64,000 nt of DNA from Leisingera sp. ANG1 (lineage in GTDB: Bacteria > Pseudomonadota > Alphaproteobacteria > Rhodobacterales > Rhodobacteraceae). Shown one piece after another: positions 55,070 to 63,424 of this stretch. Position 1 is the stretch's first letter, and the number at the start of each line of letters is the position of its first letter. A model generated the notes under the pieces. That model did not search any database, had not been told where the DNA came from, and saw only the letters and a list, made by a program, of their open reading frames with translations. A program made the position numbers and the translations under genes. The stretch spans positions 937,783 to 1,001,782 of the forward strand of contig NZ_AFCF02000001.1 in assembly GCF_000203975.2 (NCBI RefSeq), read 5' to 3'.

Positions 55070-56278
55070 TTAGTGGGCTGTCTTGATCTTTTCGAAGTCG
55101 AGCGTGTTTTCCTCAGGCGAGGCGTCGATGCTCATGACTTCGCTGCGCTTGAACAGCACGATGTAAGCCAGGCAGGCCACATAGATGCCGATGACCACGG
55201 TGCCGATCCACTGGATCTGCAGCCACTGGCTCTGGAAGGCCAGGGTCAGGCCGAAGAGCACAACAGCGTTGCCGACAACGTATGGAATGGTGCCGAAACG
55301 CTTGGCCGACAGGTTCAAGTTGTCGGTGTAGAGGCGGATCAGCGAGTCAAACGAGTTGACCACGAAGATGATGCCAACAGCGACCATGGAGACGTTGATC
55401 AGCAGCGTCGTCTCAATGCTGTTCAGGTGGTAGTAGTAGAGCACCGAGAACCAGATCCCCAGCGGGATCGACGGGAAGATCAGCAGCGCCGCCAGAACCT
55501 GCCAGGTACGCAGGCCGCCGACAAAGCGGGAAGTGAACTGGCCGATCATGATCGACCATGCGAACCACCAGAACAGGTAGAACTCATGATAGTCGGTCAG
55601 CGGCAGCACAAACTTGTGGATGTTGGCAAAGTAGCCGCCGATGTTCGAAGCGGTGTCGGCAAAGGCGCCCAGGCCCATGCCCGCATAGGCCCACATGCCC
55701 AGGATCAGCGCCAGGAACAGCCCGGTGGAGCCGACCGACAGAATACGCACGTATTTGATGTCGGTGGAGGAGAAGGCGGCAAACAGGATCACCAGGAAGG
55801 TGATGACATAGAAGGCCGGGATCACTGTTTCGCCGTCACCCATGAAGGTGGCATAATACGGCAGGTAGATCAGGAACAGCGCGCCGGTGAAGGCGCAGGT
55901 GCCGATGATCACGATGTTGTTGATCCATTTCACCAGCGGGATCTCAAAGAACTTCACCCGCGGTTCGATCACGCAGAAATAGAAGGTCGTCAGGAAGTAA
56001 AAGCCCCAGATCAGGAAGCCCCAGAAGCCGAACTCCAGCGCCAGCGGGTTGGTGAAACCATAGGCCGGTTCCGCCGCGGTGTCCGCGTAAAGCGGGAAGT
56101 CCCAGGCCAGCGGGAACATGATCAGGCCCACGTCCAGACCGGAGGTGAACAGGATTGCGATGAAGGTGAAAAGGTGAACGGGGGTCACGCCGACGTTGCG
56201 GACGTTCCACCACTTGATCACGCAGAACGCCACCAGCGCAAAGGCCAGCAGAATCCCGAACGAGATGATTGAAGTCAT
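55070..56278 (-). CDS. betT: Short BCCT-like choline/choline-sulfate transporter of the bet operon
   Basis: The 402-residue protein has about eleven membrane helices. It carries a BCCT-like segment YLFWWFAWSIMIGQFTSRFVGGLRTW (about residues 236-261), but it is some 130 residues shorter than classical BetT and lacks the long tails and the exact PFVGxFIARIS motif. Its position as first gene of the divergent bet operon strongly suggests uptake of choline or choline-O-sulfate. The symbol is therefore by context. The start at 56278 is divergent from betI, with a candidate BetI operator between. Confidence 0.8.
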   Translation of the reverse strand: MTSIISFGILLAFALVAFCVIKWWNVRNVGVTPVHLFTFIAILFTSGLDVGLIMFPLAWDFPLYADTAAEPAYGFTNPLALEFGFWGFLIWGFYFLTTFYFCVIEPRVKFFEIPLVKWINNIVIIGTCAFTGALFLIYLPYYATFMGDGETVIPAFYVITFLVILFAAFSSTDIKYVRILSVGSTGLFLALILGMWAYAGMGLGAFADTASNIGGYFANIHKFVLPLTDYHEFYLFWWFAWSIMIGQFTSRFVGGLRTWQVLAALLIFPSIPLGIWFSVLYYYHLNSIETTLLINVSMVAVGIIFVVNSFDSLIRLYTDNLNLSAKRFGTIPYVVGNAVVLFGLTLAFQSQWLQIQWIGTVVIGIYVACLAYIVLFKRSEVMSIDASPEENTLDFEKIKTAH

Positions 56279-56372
56279 ATGTCCCTCCCATTTCCGGGCG
56301 GTTTCCGCCCTCAGACATGGAACGGGTACATATCACAGCCGGCTGAAGCGCCAAACAGTTTTTTAAATGGTC

Positions 56373-56387
56373 ATTCAAGTTTCGAAT
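56373..56387. promoter_or_regulatory. Candidate BetI operator
   Basis: ATTCAAGTTTCGAAT is a 15-base imperfect palindrome (outer four pairs exact) in the gap between the divergent transporter gene and betI. BetI is a choline-responsive repressor that binds between betI and the divergent bet genes in other proteobacteria. Confidence 0.5.
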
Positions 56388-56437
56388 TCACGCGAACAAC
56401 AGTTGAAACGCTGGCCCAATTGCCGCACAACTTAATC

Positions 56438-57013
56438 ATGAGCAGGAAACGCATCCGGGACATCCGCAACGAAGAGCTGATCGAAGCCACCATCGTTGCC
56501 GTGCACAAGCGCGGCTACGGTGTTGTAACGATGGCGGAAATCGCGCGCGAGGCCGGAGCATCGGCGGCCTCGATCAACTACTATTTCGGCTCCAAGGAAG
56601 GGCTGATGGAAGCCACCATGCTGCATCTTCTGGGCAAGCTTCGCCGTGCGATGAGCGAAGGGTACGCAACCGCGCGCACCCCGCGCGAGCGGCTCTATGC
56701 GGTGATGGATGCGAACTTTGCCGACGGTCTGTTCACCGTTCCCCAGTGCAGCATCTGGATGCAGTTCTGGGCAAATGCCCCCTATTCGCCGCGCCTGAGC
56801 CGGTTGCACCGAATCAACCGGGCCCGGGTGCGGAGCCATTTCCTGGCCGAGTTGCGGGCGCTGCTGCCTGCGGACCGGGTGGAGACCGCCCGTCAAGCGC
56901 TGCAGTGCTACATGGATGGGGTCTGGCTGCAGGCAGCACAATCAGAAGAGGCGCTGGACCCGGATGAGGCCCGCGCCGCCGCGCACCGGGTGGTGGACCT
57001 GGTGATCCCCTGA
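56438..57013 (+). CDS. betI: TetR-family choline-responsive repressor BetI
   Basis: The 191-residue regulator begins MSRKRIRDIRNEELIEATIVAVHKRGYGVVTMAEIAREAGASAASINYYFGSKEGLMEATM, the BetI N-terminal domain with its helix-turn-helix at about residues 28-48. The C-terminal ligand-binding domain has FWANAPYSPRLSRLHRINRARVRSHFLAELRALLP. The start at 56438 is set by homology. In other proteobacteria BetI represses the bet genes until choline binds, and the divergent layout here is the usual one. Confidence 0.93.
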   Translation: MSRKRIRDIRNEELIEATIVAVHKRGYGVVTMAEIAREAGASAASINYYFGSKEGLMEATMLHLLGKLRRAMSEGYATARTPRERLYAVMDANFADGLFTVPQCSIWMQFWANAPYSPRLSRLHRINRARVRSHFLAELRALLPADRVETARQALQCYMDGVWLQAAQSEEALDPDEARAAAHRVVDLVIP

Positions 57014-57044
57014 CCCGGGCAGCGGGCCTCGTGATCGCCGGCCC

Positions 57045-58046
57045 CTATTGCACCCGCCGGTAGTCCAGCCGGATACCGCGCGGCATATAGGTCAGCGTCA
57101 TCCGGTCTTGTGTCAGCGCGTCGATCCGGTAGCACAGGCTGCTGCCGCGCAGGCTGTCCCAGGCCAGCAGGAAATCCGCCCCCTTGCCCCCCTGGCAGCT
57201 GTCTTGCACTGAGAGGAATTCCGGCGTCATCCGGCGTCCGCCGTAGCTGACCCGGCGCATCGCGCCTGAAATGGAAAACCTGTCCAGCGGGCTGCGCTCT
57301 GACAGCCACACGCCTTGCATCTTCTGCAGCAGCCCATCGTAGCGGTCCGGCACCCGCGGTGTCACACTGTGCAGGTCCAGCTCACCGAAAGAGCCGAAGC
57401 TGGAGATCATCTCCCCGTCGATTTCCAGGGGTGCTCCGCGCAGCAGCCCAAGCAAGTAAGTAAAGACCGGGTCTTCGACCTGCAGGCGGCCTTCGGACCC
57501 GATTTCCATGCCGTGGCCGATAAATTTGCAGGTGACGGTTTCCTCCGCGGTGTTCAGCCTGCAGCCCTGAAAGACCACCTCAGCCGTATAGTGCAGCCCG
57601 TCTTCTGCTATGTGATGCTGATCCTGCAGGCTGTCCGCGGCACCTTCGCCGCTGTGTGAACGGGTGCTGAGGAGCACGGGCTGGTTCAGGGACGCCTTGG
57701 CAAACCGCCGCCATGCCTGCCCCTGTCCGGTGCAATCGCCCCCGCGCGGGATGCGGAACTGGCCGGGTGCGGTACAGAACTGCACGCTGTCATCATGGAA
57801 GCGGTGGCCAGGGCTTTCGGCGCGGTAATAGAGAAACTTGCCCGGATACTCCCGCGGCACCGGATCCGCGCAATCGCCCGGATGCAGATGCTGCCAGCCC
57901 TGGGCCACCCAACTGCCGCCGTCGCGAAGGACCACCGCCAGGTGATGCAGGGCATCCGTATCGTTGCAGAAACGGGTCCCGGCCTGAGCGGCAGTCAGAT
58001 CAAGGAGTGCTGCCAGTAGCAAGGCTGGCAGCCATAGGCATTTCAT
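57045..58046 (-). CDS. Secreted DUF1036-domain protein
   Basis: The 333-residue product starts at ATG 58046 with a signal peptide (MKCLWLPALLLAALLDLTAAQAG). A DUF1036-like module follows: FCNDTDALHHLAVVLRDGGSWVAQGWQHLHPGDCADP (about residues 26-62; N-x-T and W-x-x-x-G-W-x-x-x-x-P-G-x-C). The remaining 230 residues have several cysteines (QGCRLN, VTCKFIG, DSCQGG, SLCYRID) and are unrecognised. It is convergent with betI and not part of that operon by orientation. Confidence 0.75.
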   Translation of the reverse strand: MKCLWLPALLLAALLDLTAAQAGTRFCNDTDALHHLAVVLRDGGSWVAQGWQHLHPGDCADPVPREYPGKFLYYRAESPGHRFHDDSVQFCTAPGQFRIPRGGDCTGQGQAWRRFAKASLNQPVLLSTRSHSGEGAADSLQDQHHIAEDGLHYTAEVVFQGCRLNTAEETVTCKFIGHGMEIGSEGRLQVEDPVFTYLLGLLRGAPLEIDGEMISSFGSFGELDLHSVTPRVPDRYDGLLQKMQGVWLSERSPLDRFSISGAMRRVSYGGRRMTPEFLSVQDSCQGGKGADFLLAWDSLRGSSLCYRIDALTQDRMTLTYMPRGIRLDYRRVQ

Positions 58047-58132
58047 CGTCCACGGACCCCGGCGAATGTTCATAAATGCAGGATGTTATCCCAGCCATGT
58101 AACATCCATAAGACGATCAAACGCCAGCAACA

Positions 58133-59038
58133 TTACCGGAGGATGAAAGACTCTTCTTTTTTTTTCCTGGCTTCACGCCAGGAGATGAAGCTGACCGCGC
58201 CCAGGATCAAGCCGCCGCCGGAGAGCACCCAGACATCAGCGGGCTCACCGAAGGCCAGCGCGCCCAGCAGGGTGGCCCAGACCAGCTGCAGGAAGGTGAC
58301 CGGCTGGGTAACCGCCACTGGCGCCGCGGCAAAGGCCATCGTCATGGTGTAGTGGCCCGCGGTGGCAAAGCAAGCGACACCAAACAGGATTGCAACCTCT
58401 GCCAGTGTCGGCGTCACCCAGACCGCGAGAGCAAAGGGGGCAAGGCCAAGGGTGACGAACACTGAAAGCATCCCCACCACCACCGCCGGACTGTTGCTGC
58501 CAACGGTGAACTTGGCAATCAGGTAGGAGGCACCGAAGGAGACCGCGGTGAACAGCATGGCGATATGGCCAGGGGAAACCTCTCGGAAGCCGGGGCGCAG
58601 GATGATCATCGCGCCGATCAAGGCGACGGCGATGGCGGTGATGCGGCGGAAGGCCAGCTTCTCGCCCAGGAACAGCGCCGCACCAAGGGTGACATAGACC
58701 GGCGACAGGTAGTTCATTGCCGTGACCTCTGCCAGCGGGATCTGGGTCATAGCGTAGAACCACAGGATCACCCCCGCCGTATGCACCACGCCGCGGCCGG
58801 CAAACAACGCCCAGAGCCGCGGTGTCAGATGCGCCCTGCGCAGCGCGCCAGCCATCGGGATCAGAAACACCAGCCCCAGAAGATACCGCAAGAAGGCGCT
58901 TTCGGCGGGCGGGATGCGGGTGCCAAGCGATTTGACCAGCGCTGTCACCGCCACAAAGCAGAGACCGGTCACAACCATCCAGAACACGCCCCTGAGAGGG
59001 TTCTGTGTGTGCTGAACAGGGGCGGCGGATTGGCTCAT
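58133..59038 (-). CDS. EamA/DMT-family transporter (RhaT/RarD-like exporter)
   Basis: The 301-residue protein has ten predicted membrane helices as two EamA repeats. The first ends AVTAMNYLSPVYVTLGAALFLGEKLAFRRITAIAVALIGAMIILRPG, and the second ends PVAVTQPVTFLQLVWATLLGALAFGEPADVWVLSGGGLILG. The substrate is unknown. The ATG at 59038 is chosen because the sequence upstream reads as intergenic. The last codons include a run of nine A on the coding strand (KKKEES), just before the stop. Confidence 0.85.
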   Translation of the reverse strand: MSQSAAPVQHTQNPLRGVFWMVVTGLCFVAVTALVKSLGTRIPPAESAFLRYLLGLVFLIPMAGALRRAHLTPRLWALFAGRGVVHTAGVILWFYAMTQIPLAEVTAMNYLSPVYVTLGAALFLGEKLAFRRITAIAVALIGAMIILRPGFREVSPGHIAMLFTAVSFGASYLIAKFTVGSNSPAVVVGMLSVFVTLGLAPFALAVWVTPTLAEVAILFGVACFATAGHYTMTMAFAAAPVAVTQPVTFLQLVWATLLGALAFGEPADVWVLSGGGLILGAVSFISWREARKKKEESFILR

Positions 59039-59088
59039 GGGCTGACAGAACACCCGTTCGGGCGGCGGCGCAAGACTTCACATGTGAA

Positions 59089-60033
59089 TTATTTCCGGTT
59101 CTCGGGCAGCGGAATGAACTCCTGATCGTCTCCGGGCGGCAGCTTAAAGCGGCCATGCTGCCAGTCGCCAGCGGCCCAGGACACTTTGGCCGCTTCGATC
59201 CGGTCGCGGGAGGAGGCGACGAAATTCCACCAGATATAGCGCGGACCGTTCAGCGTCGCACCGCCCAGCGCCATCAGCCGGGCGCCCTCAGCACCGGCGG
59301 TCACGGTGATCTCATCGCCGGGGCGGAACACCATCATGCGGCCCGCCTCAAAGGTGTCACCCGCAATTTCCACCGAGCCTTGCGTGACATAAAGCCCGCG
59401 GTCCTCGTGGTCGGTGGGCAGCGGCAGCTTGGCGCCCGGGTGCAGCACCACATCGGCATAAAAGGTTTCGGAATAGAGGGTTGCCGGGGCTTTCTCGCCC
59501 CAGGCATTGCCAAGGATCAGGCGCACGGTCTTGCCCTCGCCCTCCAGCACCGGCAGCGCCTCCTTGCCGTGGTGTTCAAAAGCAGCAGGCACATCCTCGT
59601 GGCTTTCGGGCAGCGCAATCCAGGTTTGGATGCCAAACAGGCTGCTTTTTCCCTGACGGGTGGCGGCAGAGGTGCGCTCGGAGTGGGTGACGCCCTGGCC
59701 TGCCACCATCCAGTTCACCTCGCCCGGATAGATCATCTGGTGGGTGCCCAGCGAGTCCCGGTGCTCGAACTCGCCCTGATAGAGGTAGGTGACGGTCCCG
59801 AGGCCGATATGGGGGTGCGGGCGTACGTCGATGCCCTGGCCGGTCAGGAATTCGGCCGGCCCGGCCTGATCGAAGAAGATGAACGGCCCGACCATCTGGC
59901 GGCGCGGCGCGGGCAGCGCGCGGCGGACCTCAAAGCCGCCGATGTCGCGGGCGCGCGGAATGATCACCGTCTCGATGGCATCAAGGCTGCCCGCGTCGGG
60001 GCATTGCGGTTCCAGTGCCGGATTCCAGCTCAT
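59089..60033 (-). CDS. Pirin family protein
   Basis: The 314-residue cupin-fold protein has the pirin metal site. RPHPHIGLGTVTYLYQGEFEHRDS (about residues 71-94) contains three His and PGEVNWMVAGQGVTHSER contains the Glu/His. The N-terminal RRALPAPRRQMVGPFIFFDQAGP is highly characteristic. Bacterial pirins act as iron-dependent regulators or quercetinase-like dioxygenases; which applies here cannot be told. It is preceded on the same strand by a LysE exporter gene. Confidence 0.9.
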   Translation of the reverse strand: MSWNPALEPQCPDAGSLDAIETVIIPRARDIGGFEVRRALPAPRRQMVGPFIFFDQAGPAEFLTGQGIDVRPHPHIGLGTVTYLYQGEFEHRDSLGTHQMIYPGEVNWMVAGQGVTHSERTSAATRQGKSSLFGIQTWIALPESHEDVPAAFEHHGKEALPVLEGEGKTVRLILGNAWGEKAPATLYSETFYADVVLHPGAKLPLPTDHEDRGLYVTQGSVEIAGDTFEAGRMMVFRPGDEITVTAGAEGARLMALGGATLNGPRYIWWNFVASSRDRIEAAKVSWAAGDWQHGRFKLPPGDDQEFIPLPENRK

Positions 60034-60117
60034 CCTTCCCTCCTGTCTGCTGTCATGGGGGAAAGGTAGGACATTTCTGCGCAGGCGTTAGGCCCGCCTG
60101 CGCACAAGTGCTGTTCG

Positions 60118-60720
60118 TCACATCAAAAGGAGCTTGGCTGCAATTGCCCACATGGTGAGGCCGACAATGGCATCCAGCACCTGCCAGGCCCGCGGGCGGG
60201 CAAAGACCGGGGCCAGCAAGCTGGCGCCGTAACCCAGCGTGAAGAAGAAGGTGAAGCTGGCGATGGCGGCCCCAGCGGCAAAGATCAGCGGATCGGGATA
60301 TTGGGCGGAGATTGAGCCGAGCAGAACCACCGTGTCCAGGTAGACATGCGGATTCAGCCAGGTGAGTGCCAGCACGGTGGCCAGCACCGGCAACAAGGCT
60401 GCGCCAGCACCCTCCTGCGCTGCCTCCAGCGTTTCGCCGCCCTGCCAGGCGGCGCGCAGGGCACGGGCGCCGTACCAGATCAGAAAGGCCGCGCCGCCCC
60501 AGCGCATCGCCTGCTCGAACCAGGGCACGGCCACTGCCAGGGTGCCGAAGCCAAGAACACCCGCGGTGATCAGCAGAGCGTCGGACCCCGCGCAGGTGAG
60601 GCAGATCCAGAACACATGCTGGCGCCGCAGCCCCTGGCGCAGGACAAAGGCGTTTTGGGCGCCAATCGCCATGATCAGGCTGAGGCCCAGGGCAAATCCG
60701 GCAATCAGGCTGGGGGGCAT
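60118..60720 (-). CDS. argO: LysE/ArgO-type basic amino acid exporter
   Basis: The 200-residue membrane protein has about six helices with the LysE features MAIGAQNAFVLRQGLRRQHVFWICLTCAGSDALLI (about residues 17-51) and LTWLNPHVYLDTVVLLGSISAQY (about 121-143). Such exporters remove excess lysine or arginine. The ATG at 60720 is preceded by GGAG. It is divergent from an ArgP-type LysR regulator, the classical pairing for arginine/lysine-induced export. Confidence 0.9.
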   Translation of the reverse strand: MPPSLIAGFALGLSLIMAIGAQNAFVLRQGLRRQHVFWICLTCAGSDALLITAGVLGFGTLAVAVPWFEQAMRWGGAAFLIWYGARALRAAWQGGETLEAAQEGAGAALLPVLATVLALTWLNPHVYLDTVVLLGSISAQYPDPLIFAAGAAIASFTFFFTLGYGASLLAPVFARPRAWQVLDAIVGLTMWAIAAKLLLM

Positions 60721-60809
60721 GTGTGTCTCCATCGTTGTGCTGGGATTTGACTACTGCTCGCCCACCCATTAATCCAGTTAAAGAGATTTAAGTCAGATTA
60801 GAGTTGCTA

Positions 60810-61694
60810 ATGCAGATGGATCCCAGCCAGCTGGCAGCACTAAGCGCTGTGCTGCGTCTCGGCACATTCGAGGCGGCGGCACATGCGTTGAACGTGACGC
60901 CCTCAGCCGTTTCACAGCGGATCAAGGCGCTGGAGGACCGCATTGGCGCGGCTTTGGTGCTGCGCGGGTCGCCCTGCACCGGTACGGCCGCGGGCCTTCG
61001 GATTGCCAAACACGCCGAGGACATCGGCCTGCTGGAGGCGCAGCTGGCGCGGGAACTGGCACTGGAGGCGGATCACGGCCCGGTACGGCTGCGGATTGCG
61101 GTCAATGCCGACAGTCTGGCGAGCTGGTTCATCGATGCGATGGCGGAGGTGGACGGCGTGCTGTTCGACCTGCTGGTCGATGATCAGGACCACAGCGCTG
61201 AGTGGCTGAGACGCGGCGAAGTTTCCGCGGCGGTCACTGCCAGTTCCAAGCCGGTAACCGGGTTTGACGCCTACCCGCTGGGCGCGCCGGAGTATGTGGC
61301 AACCACAAGCCCGGGTTTTATGGAACGCTGGTTTCCCGGCGGGGTGACGCTGGAGGCCGCCGCAAAGGCGCCCTGCCTGATCTTCAACGCCAAGGACAAC
61401 CTGCAGCGGCTGTGGCTGGAACGCAATGTGGCCTCCGGGCTGGCGCCGCCCGCGCATTACCTGCCCTCGACCCAGGCATTTATTGATGCGGCGGCTGCGG
61501 GCCTGGGCTGGGGCATGAACCCGCTGGCGATGGTAGAGCAAGACATCCGCGCGGGCCGCCTGGTGCCGCTGATCCCGGACACCACGCTGCCGGTTCCCCT
61601 GACCTGGCAAGTGGCGCGGGTGATGGCCCCGGCCCTTGCCGAGGTGACCCGCGCCGTGCAGAAATCGGCGAAACGGTATTTGATGCAAAGCTAA
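60810..61694 (+). CDS. argP: LysR-family regulator ArgP
   Basis: The 294-residue regulator starts MQMDPSQLAALSAVLRLGTFEAAAHALNVTPSAVSQRIKALEDRIGAALVLRG, the LysR helix-turn-helix (about residues 18-38). The effector domain is of the ArgP/IciA/LysG type (VNADSLASWFIDAM, about 95-108). It is divergent from the LysE/ArgO exporter gene, which it probably activates in response to arginine or lysine. The codons before ATG 60810 (TTG-CTA) offer only a weak alternative start. Confidence 0.9.
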   Translation: MQMDPSQLAALSAVLRLGTFEAAAHALNVTPSAVSQRIKALEDRIGAALVLRGSPCTGTAAGLRIAKHAEDIGLLEAQLARELALEADHGPVRLRIAVNADSLASWFIDAMAEVDGVLFDLLVDDQDHSAEWLRRGEVSAAVTASSKPVTGFDAYPLGAPEYVATTSPGFMERWFPGGVTLEAAAKAPCLIFNAKDNLQRLWLERNVASGLAPPAHYLPSTQAFIDAAAAGLGWGMNPLAMVEQDIRAGRLVPLIPDTTLPVPLTWQVARVMAPALAEVTRAVQKSAKRYLMQS

Positions 61695-61710
61695 TCCGGA
61701 AAGACCGCCC

Positions 61711-62403
61711 ATGTTCTCCAAAGACACGCTCAGCTATGAACCGCTGCCCCTGCCCGACCGGGCGGAGTATTCCGAGGCGGAGATGCAGGAAAAGGCAGCC
61801 GCGTTCCTTGCGCATATGCAGCGCCGGCATACGGTGCGGGACTTTACGGATCAGCCGGTGCCGCGCGCGGTTATTGAGGATTGCATCCGCGCTGCTGGCA
61901 CCGCGCCCTCGGGCGCCAATCACCAGCCCTGGTTCTTTGCCGCGATCTCCAACCCGGCGCTGAAGGCGCAGATCCGCGAAGAGGCCGAAGAGGAAGAGCG
62001 CCGGTTCTATGCAGGCGGCGCGGGTGATGAATGGATCGAGGCACTGGAGCCGATCGGCACCAATGCAGACAAACCGCATCTGACCACCGCGCCCTGGCTG
62101 ATCGTCGTCTTTGCCCAGCGCTGGGGCGAGTTCGCGGACGGCACCCGGTACAAGAACTACTACGTGCCGGAAAGCGTGAACATCGCCACCGGCGTGCTGC
62201 TGACGGCGCTGCATACAGCGGGGTTGTTCACGCTAACCCATACTCCGAACCCGATGAAATTCCTGAACGGCACCCTGGGCCGCCCTGCATCAGAAAAACC
62301 CACCATGATCATTGCCGTGGGCCATCCGGCAGACGATGCGATGGTGCCGTCGGTTGCCAAGATGAAAAAACCTCTGGAGCAAATCTGCCAGGTGTTTGAA
62401 TGA
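61711..62403 (+). CDS. Nitroreductase-family flavoprotein (iodotyrosine deiodinase-like subgroup)
   Basis: The 230-residue protein has the FMN-binding pattern MQRRHTVRDFTDQPVPRAVIEDCIRAAGTAPSGANHQPWFFAAI (about residues 35-78). YYVPESVNIATGVLLTALHTAGLFTLTHTPNPMKFLNGTLGRPASEKP, in the C-terminal half, recalls bacterial homologues of iodotyrosine deiodinase. Members reduce nitro groups, quinones or halogenated phenols with NAD(P)H. The substrate is unknown. It follows argP by 16 bases and may be co-transcribed with it. Confidence 0.87.
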   Translation: MFSKDTLSYEPLPLPDRAEYSEAEMQEKAAAFLAHMQRRHTVRDFTDQPVPRAVIEDCIRAAGTAPSGANHQPWFFAAISNPALKAQIREEAEEEERRFYAGGAGDEWIEALEPIGTNADKPHLTTAPWLIVVFAQRWGEFADGTRYKNYYVPESVNIATGVLLTALHTAGLFTLTHTPNPMKFLNGTLGRPASEKPTMIIAVGHPADDAMVPSVAKMKKPLEQICQVFE

Positions 62404-62416
62404 AACCGCCCGCCGG

Positions 62417-63265
62417 ATGACAGGCAGCCCGGCCTCCCTGACCCGCAGCCTGATACTGCAGGTGGTTCTGCCGCGGGGGATGGTGCTGCTGGTGTGGCTG
62501 GCGTTTAACCACTGGATCCGGCTGCCGGTGCCGCTGACCTTTGTGCTGATCACGGCGGACGGGGTATACTTGCTTTGGCAGGCACGCGCGTTTTTACGCA
62601 GCGCCGATGCCCATGTCCGAAGCACCGGCGCAATGGCTCCGGTCTGGGGCGGTTATCTGCTGCTGCTGTTTGCGGGGTTTGCGGCGCTGACCCAGTGGTG
62701 GGATGCGCTGCTGATTGCCCGGGCGGTGGAGGAACCTGCCTATGCCGAACAGCGGCGGCTGGAGCGTGAAGCGCTCTATAGCCTGTCGGTTTCCGGTGAC
62801 GGGACAACGCTGGTGTTTGACGGGGAGATCACCTTTGGCCTGACCCGCCGGATCGGCCAGATGGGCGCTGAGCATCCTGGTCTGCGTGTTGTCTCCTTAA
62901 GCGGCCCAGGCGGGCTGATTGCGGAGGCGCGCGGCGTTGCCCGGCTGATCCGGCAGCAAGGCTGGGACACCCGTGCGGACGGGCTGTGCGCCTCTGCCTG
63001 CACCCTTGTGTTTGCTGCGGGCCGCGGGCGCACCCTTGGACCCGGCGGGCAGCTTGGCTTTCACAGCTATACCCTGCTGTTTGAAAGCGGGCTGCCGCAG
63101 ATTGATTTGCAGAGGGAACAGGAGAAAGACCGCGCCTTTCTGCTGGACCAGGGGGTGAGCGCAGAATTTGCAGGCAGGATTTTTGCGGTGCCGGGCTCGG
63201 AGCTGTGGCGGCCCAGCAGGGCAGAGCTGACCAGTGCCGGGTTGATTGGGCCAGACCAGCAGTGA
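62417..63265 (+). CDS. Membrane-anchored protein with a ClpP/crotonase-like fold
   Basis: The 282-residue protein has three hydrophobic helices in its first 105 residues and then a soluble domain. That domain contains LSGPGGLIAEARGVARLIRQQGWDTRADGLCASACTLVFAAGRGRTLGPGGQLGFHSY. The G-P-G-G oxyanion loop, the Ser in C-A-S-A-C and the His in G-F-H are where the ClpP/SppA superfamily places its oxyanion, nucleophile and base. It may therefore be a membrane protease or signal-peptide peptidase-like enzyme; this is inference. The start is uncertain, with a TTG at 62396 overlapping the preceding gene as an alternative. Confidence 0.75.
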   Translation: MTGSPASLTRSLILQVVLPRGMVLLVWLAFNHWIRLPVPLTFVLITADGVYLLWQARAFLRSADAHVRSTGAMAPVWGGYLLLLFAGFAALTQWWDALLIARAVEEPAYAEQRRLEREALYSLSVSGDGTTLVFDGEITFGLTRRIGQMGAEHPGLRVVSLSGPGGLIAEARGVARLIRQQGWDTRADGLCASACTLVFAAGRGRTLGPGGQLGFHSYTLLFESGLPQIDLQREQEKDRAFLLDQGVSAEFAGRIFAVPGSELWRPSRAELTSAGLIGPDQQ

Positions 63266-63376
63266 GGGGGGCGCTGCCCCCTCGGCCCCTTGGACCTCCC
63301 CCCGGGGTACTTGCACCCAGAAAGAAGCGCGGCAGTTTTTGAGGGCCCCGCATGGGCTTTGCATCAGAAGAAAGCA

Positions 63377-63403
63377 AAAGGCCCGCCGGATTGGCGGGCC
63401 TTT
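63377..63403 (-). terminator. Intrinsic terminator of yebC
   Basis: AAAGGCCCGCC-GGATT-GGCGGGCCTTT is an 11-bp perfect stem, and the minus strand continues TTGCTTTC. It lies 22 bases past the yebC stop; on the plus strand it could also end the preceding convergent gene. Confidence 0.85.
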
Positions 63404-63424
63404 GAATTCATTTCAGGCGCTGGC

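Noticed and set aside
58153-58165. A nine-T run at the end of the DMT transporter gene, considered as a phase-variation tract
   Set aside because: A slip there would change only the last eight or so residues of the protein, so a switching role is unlikely.
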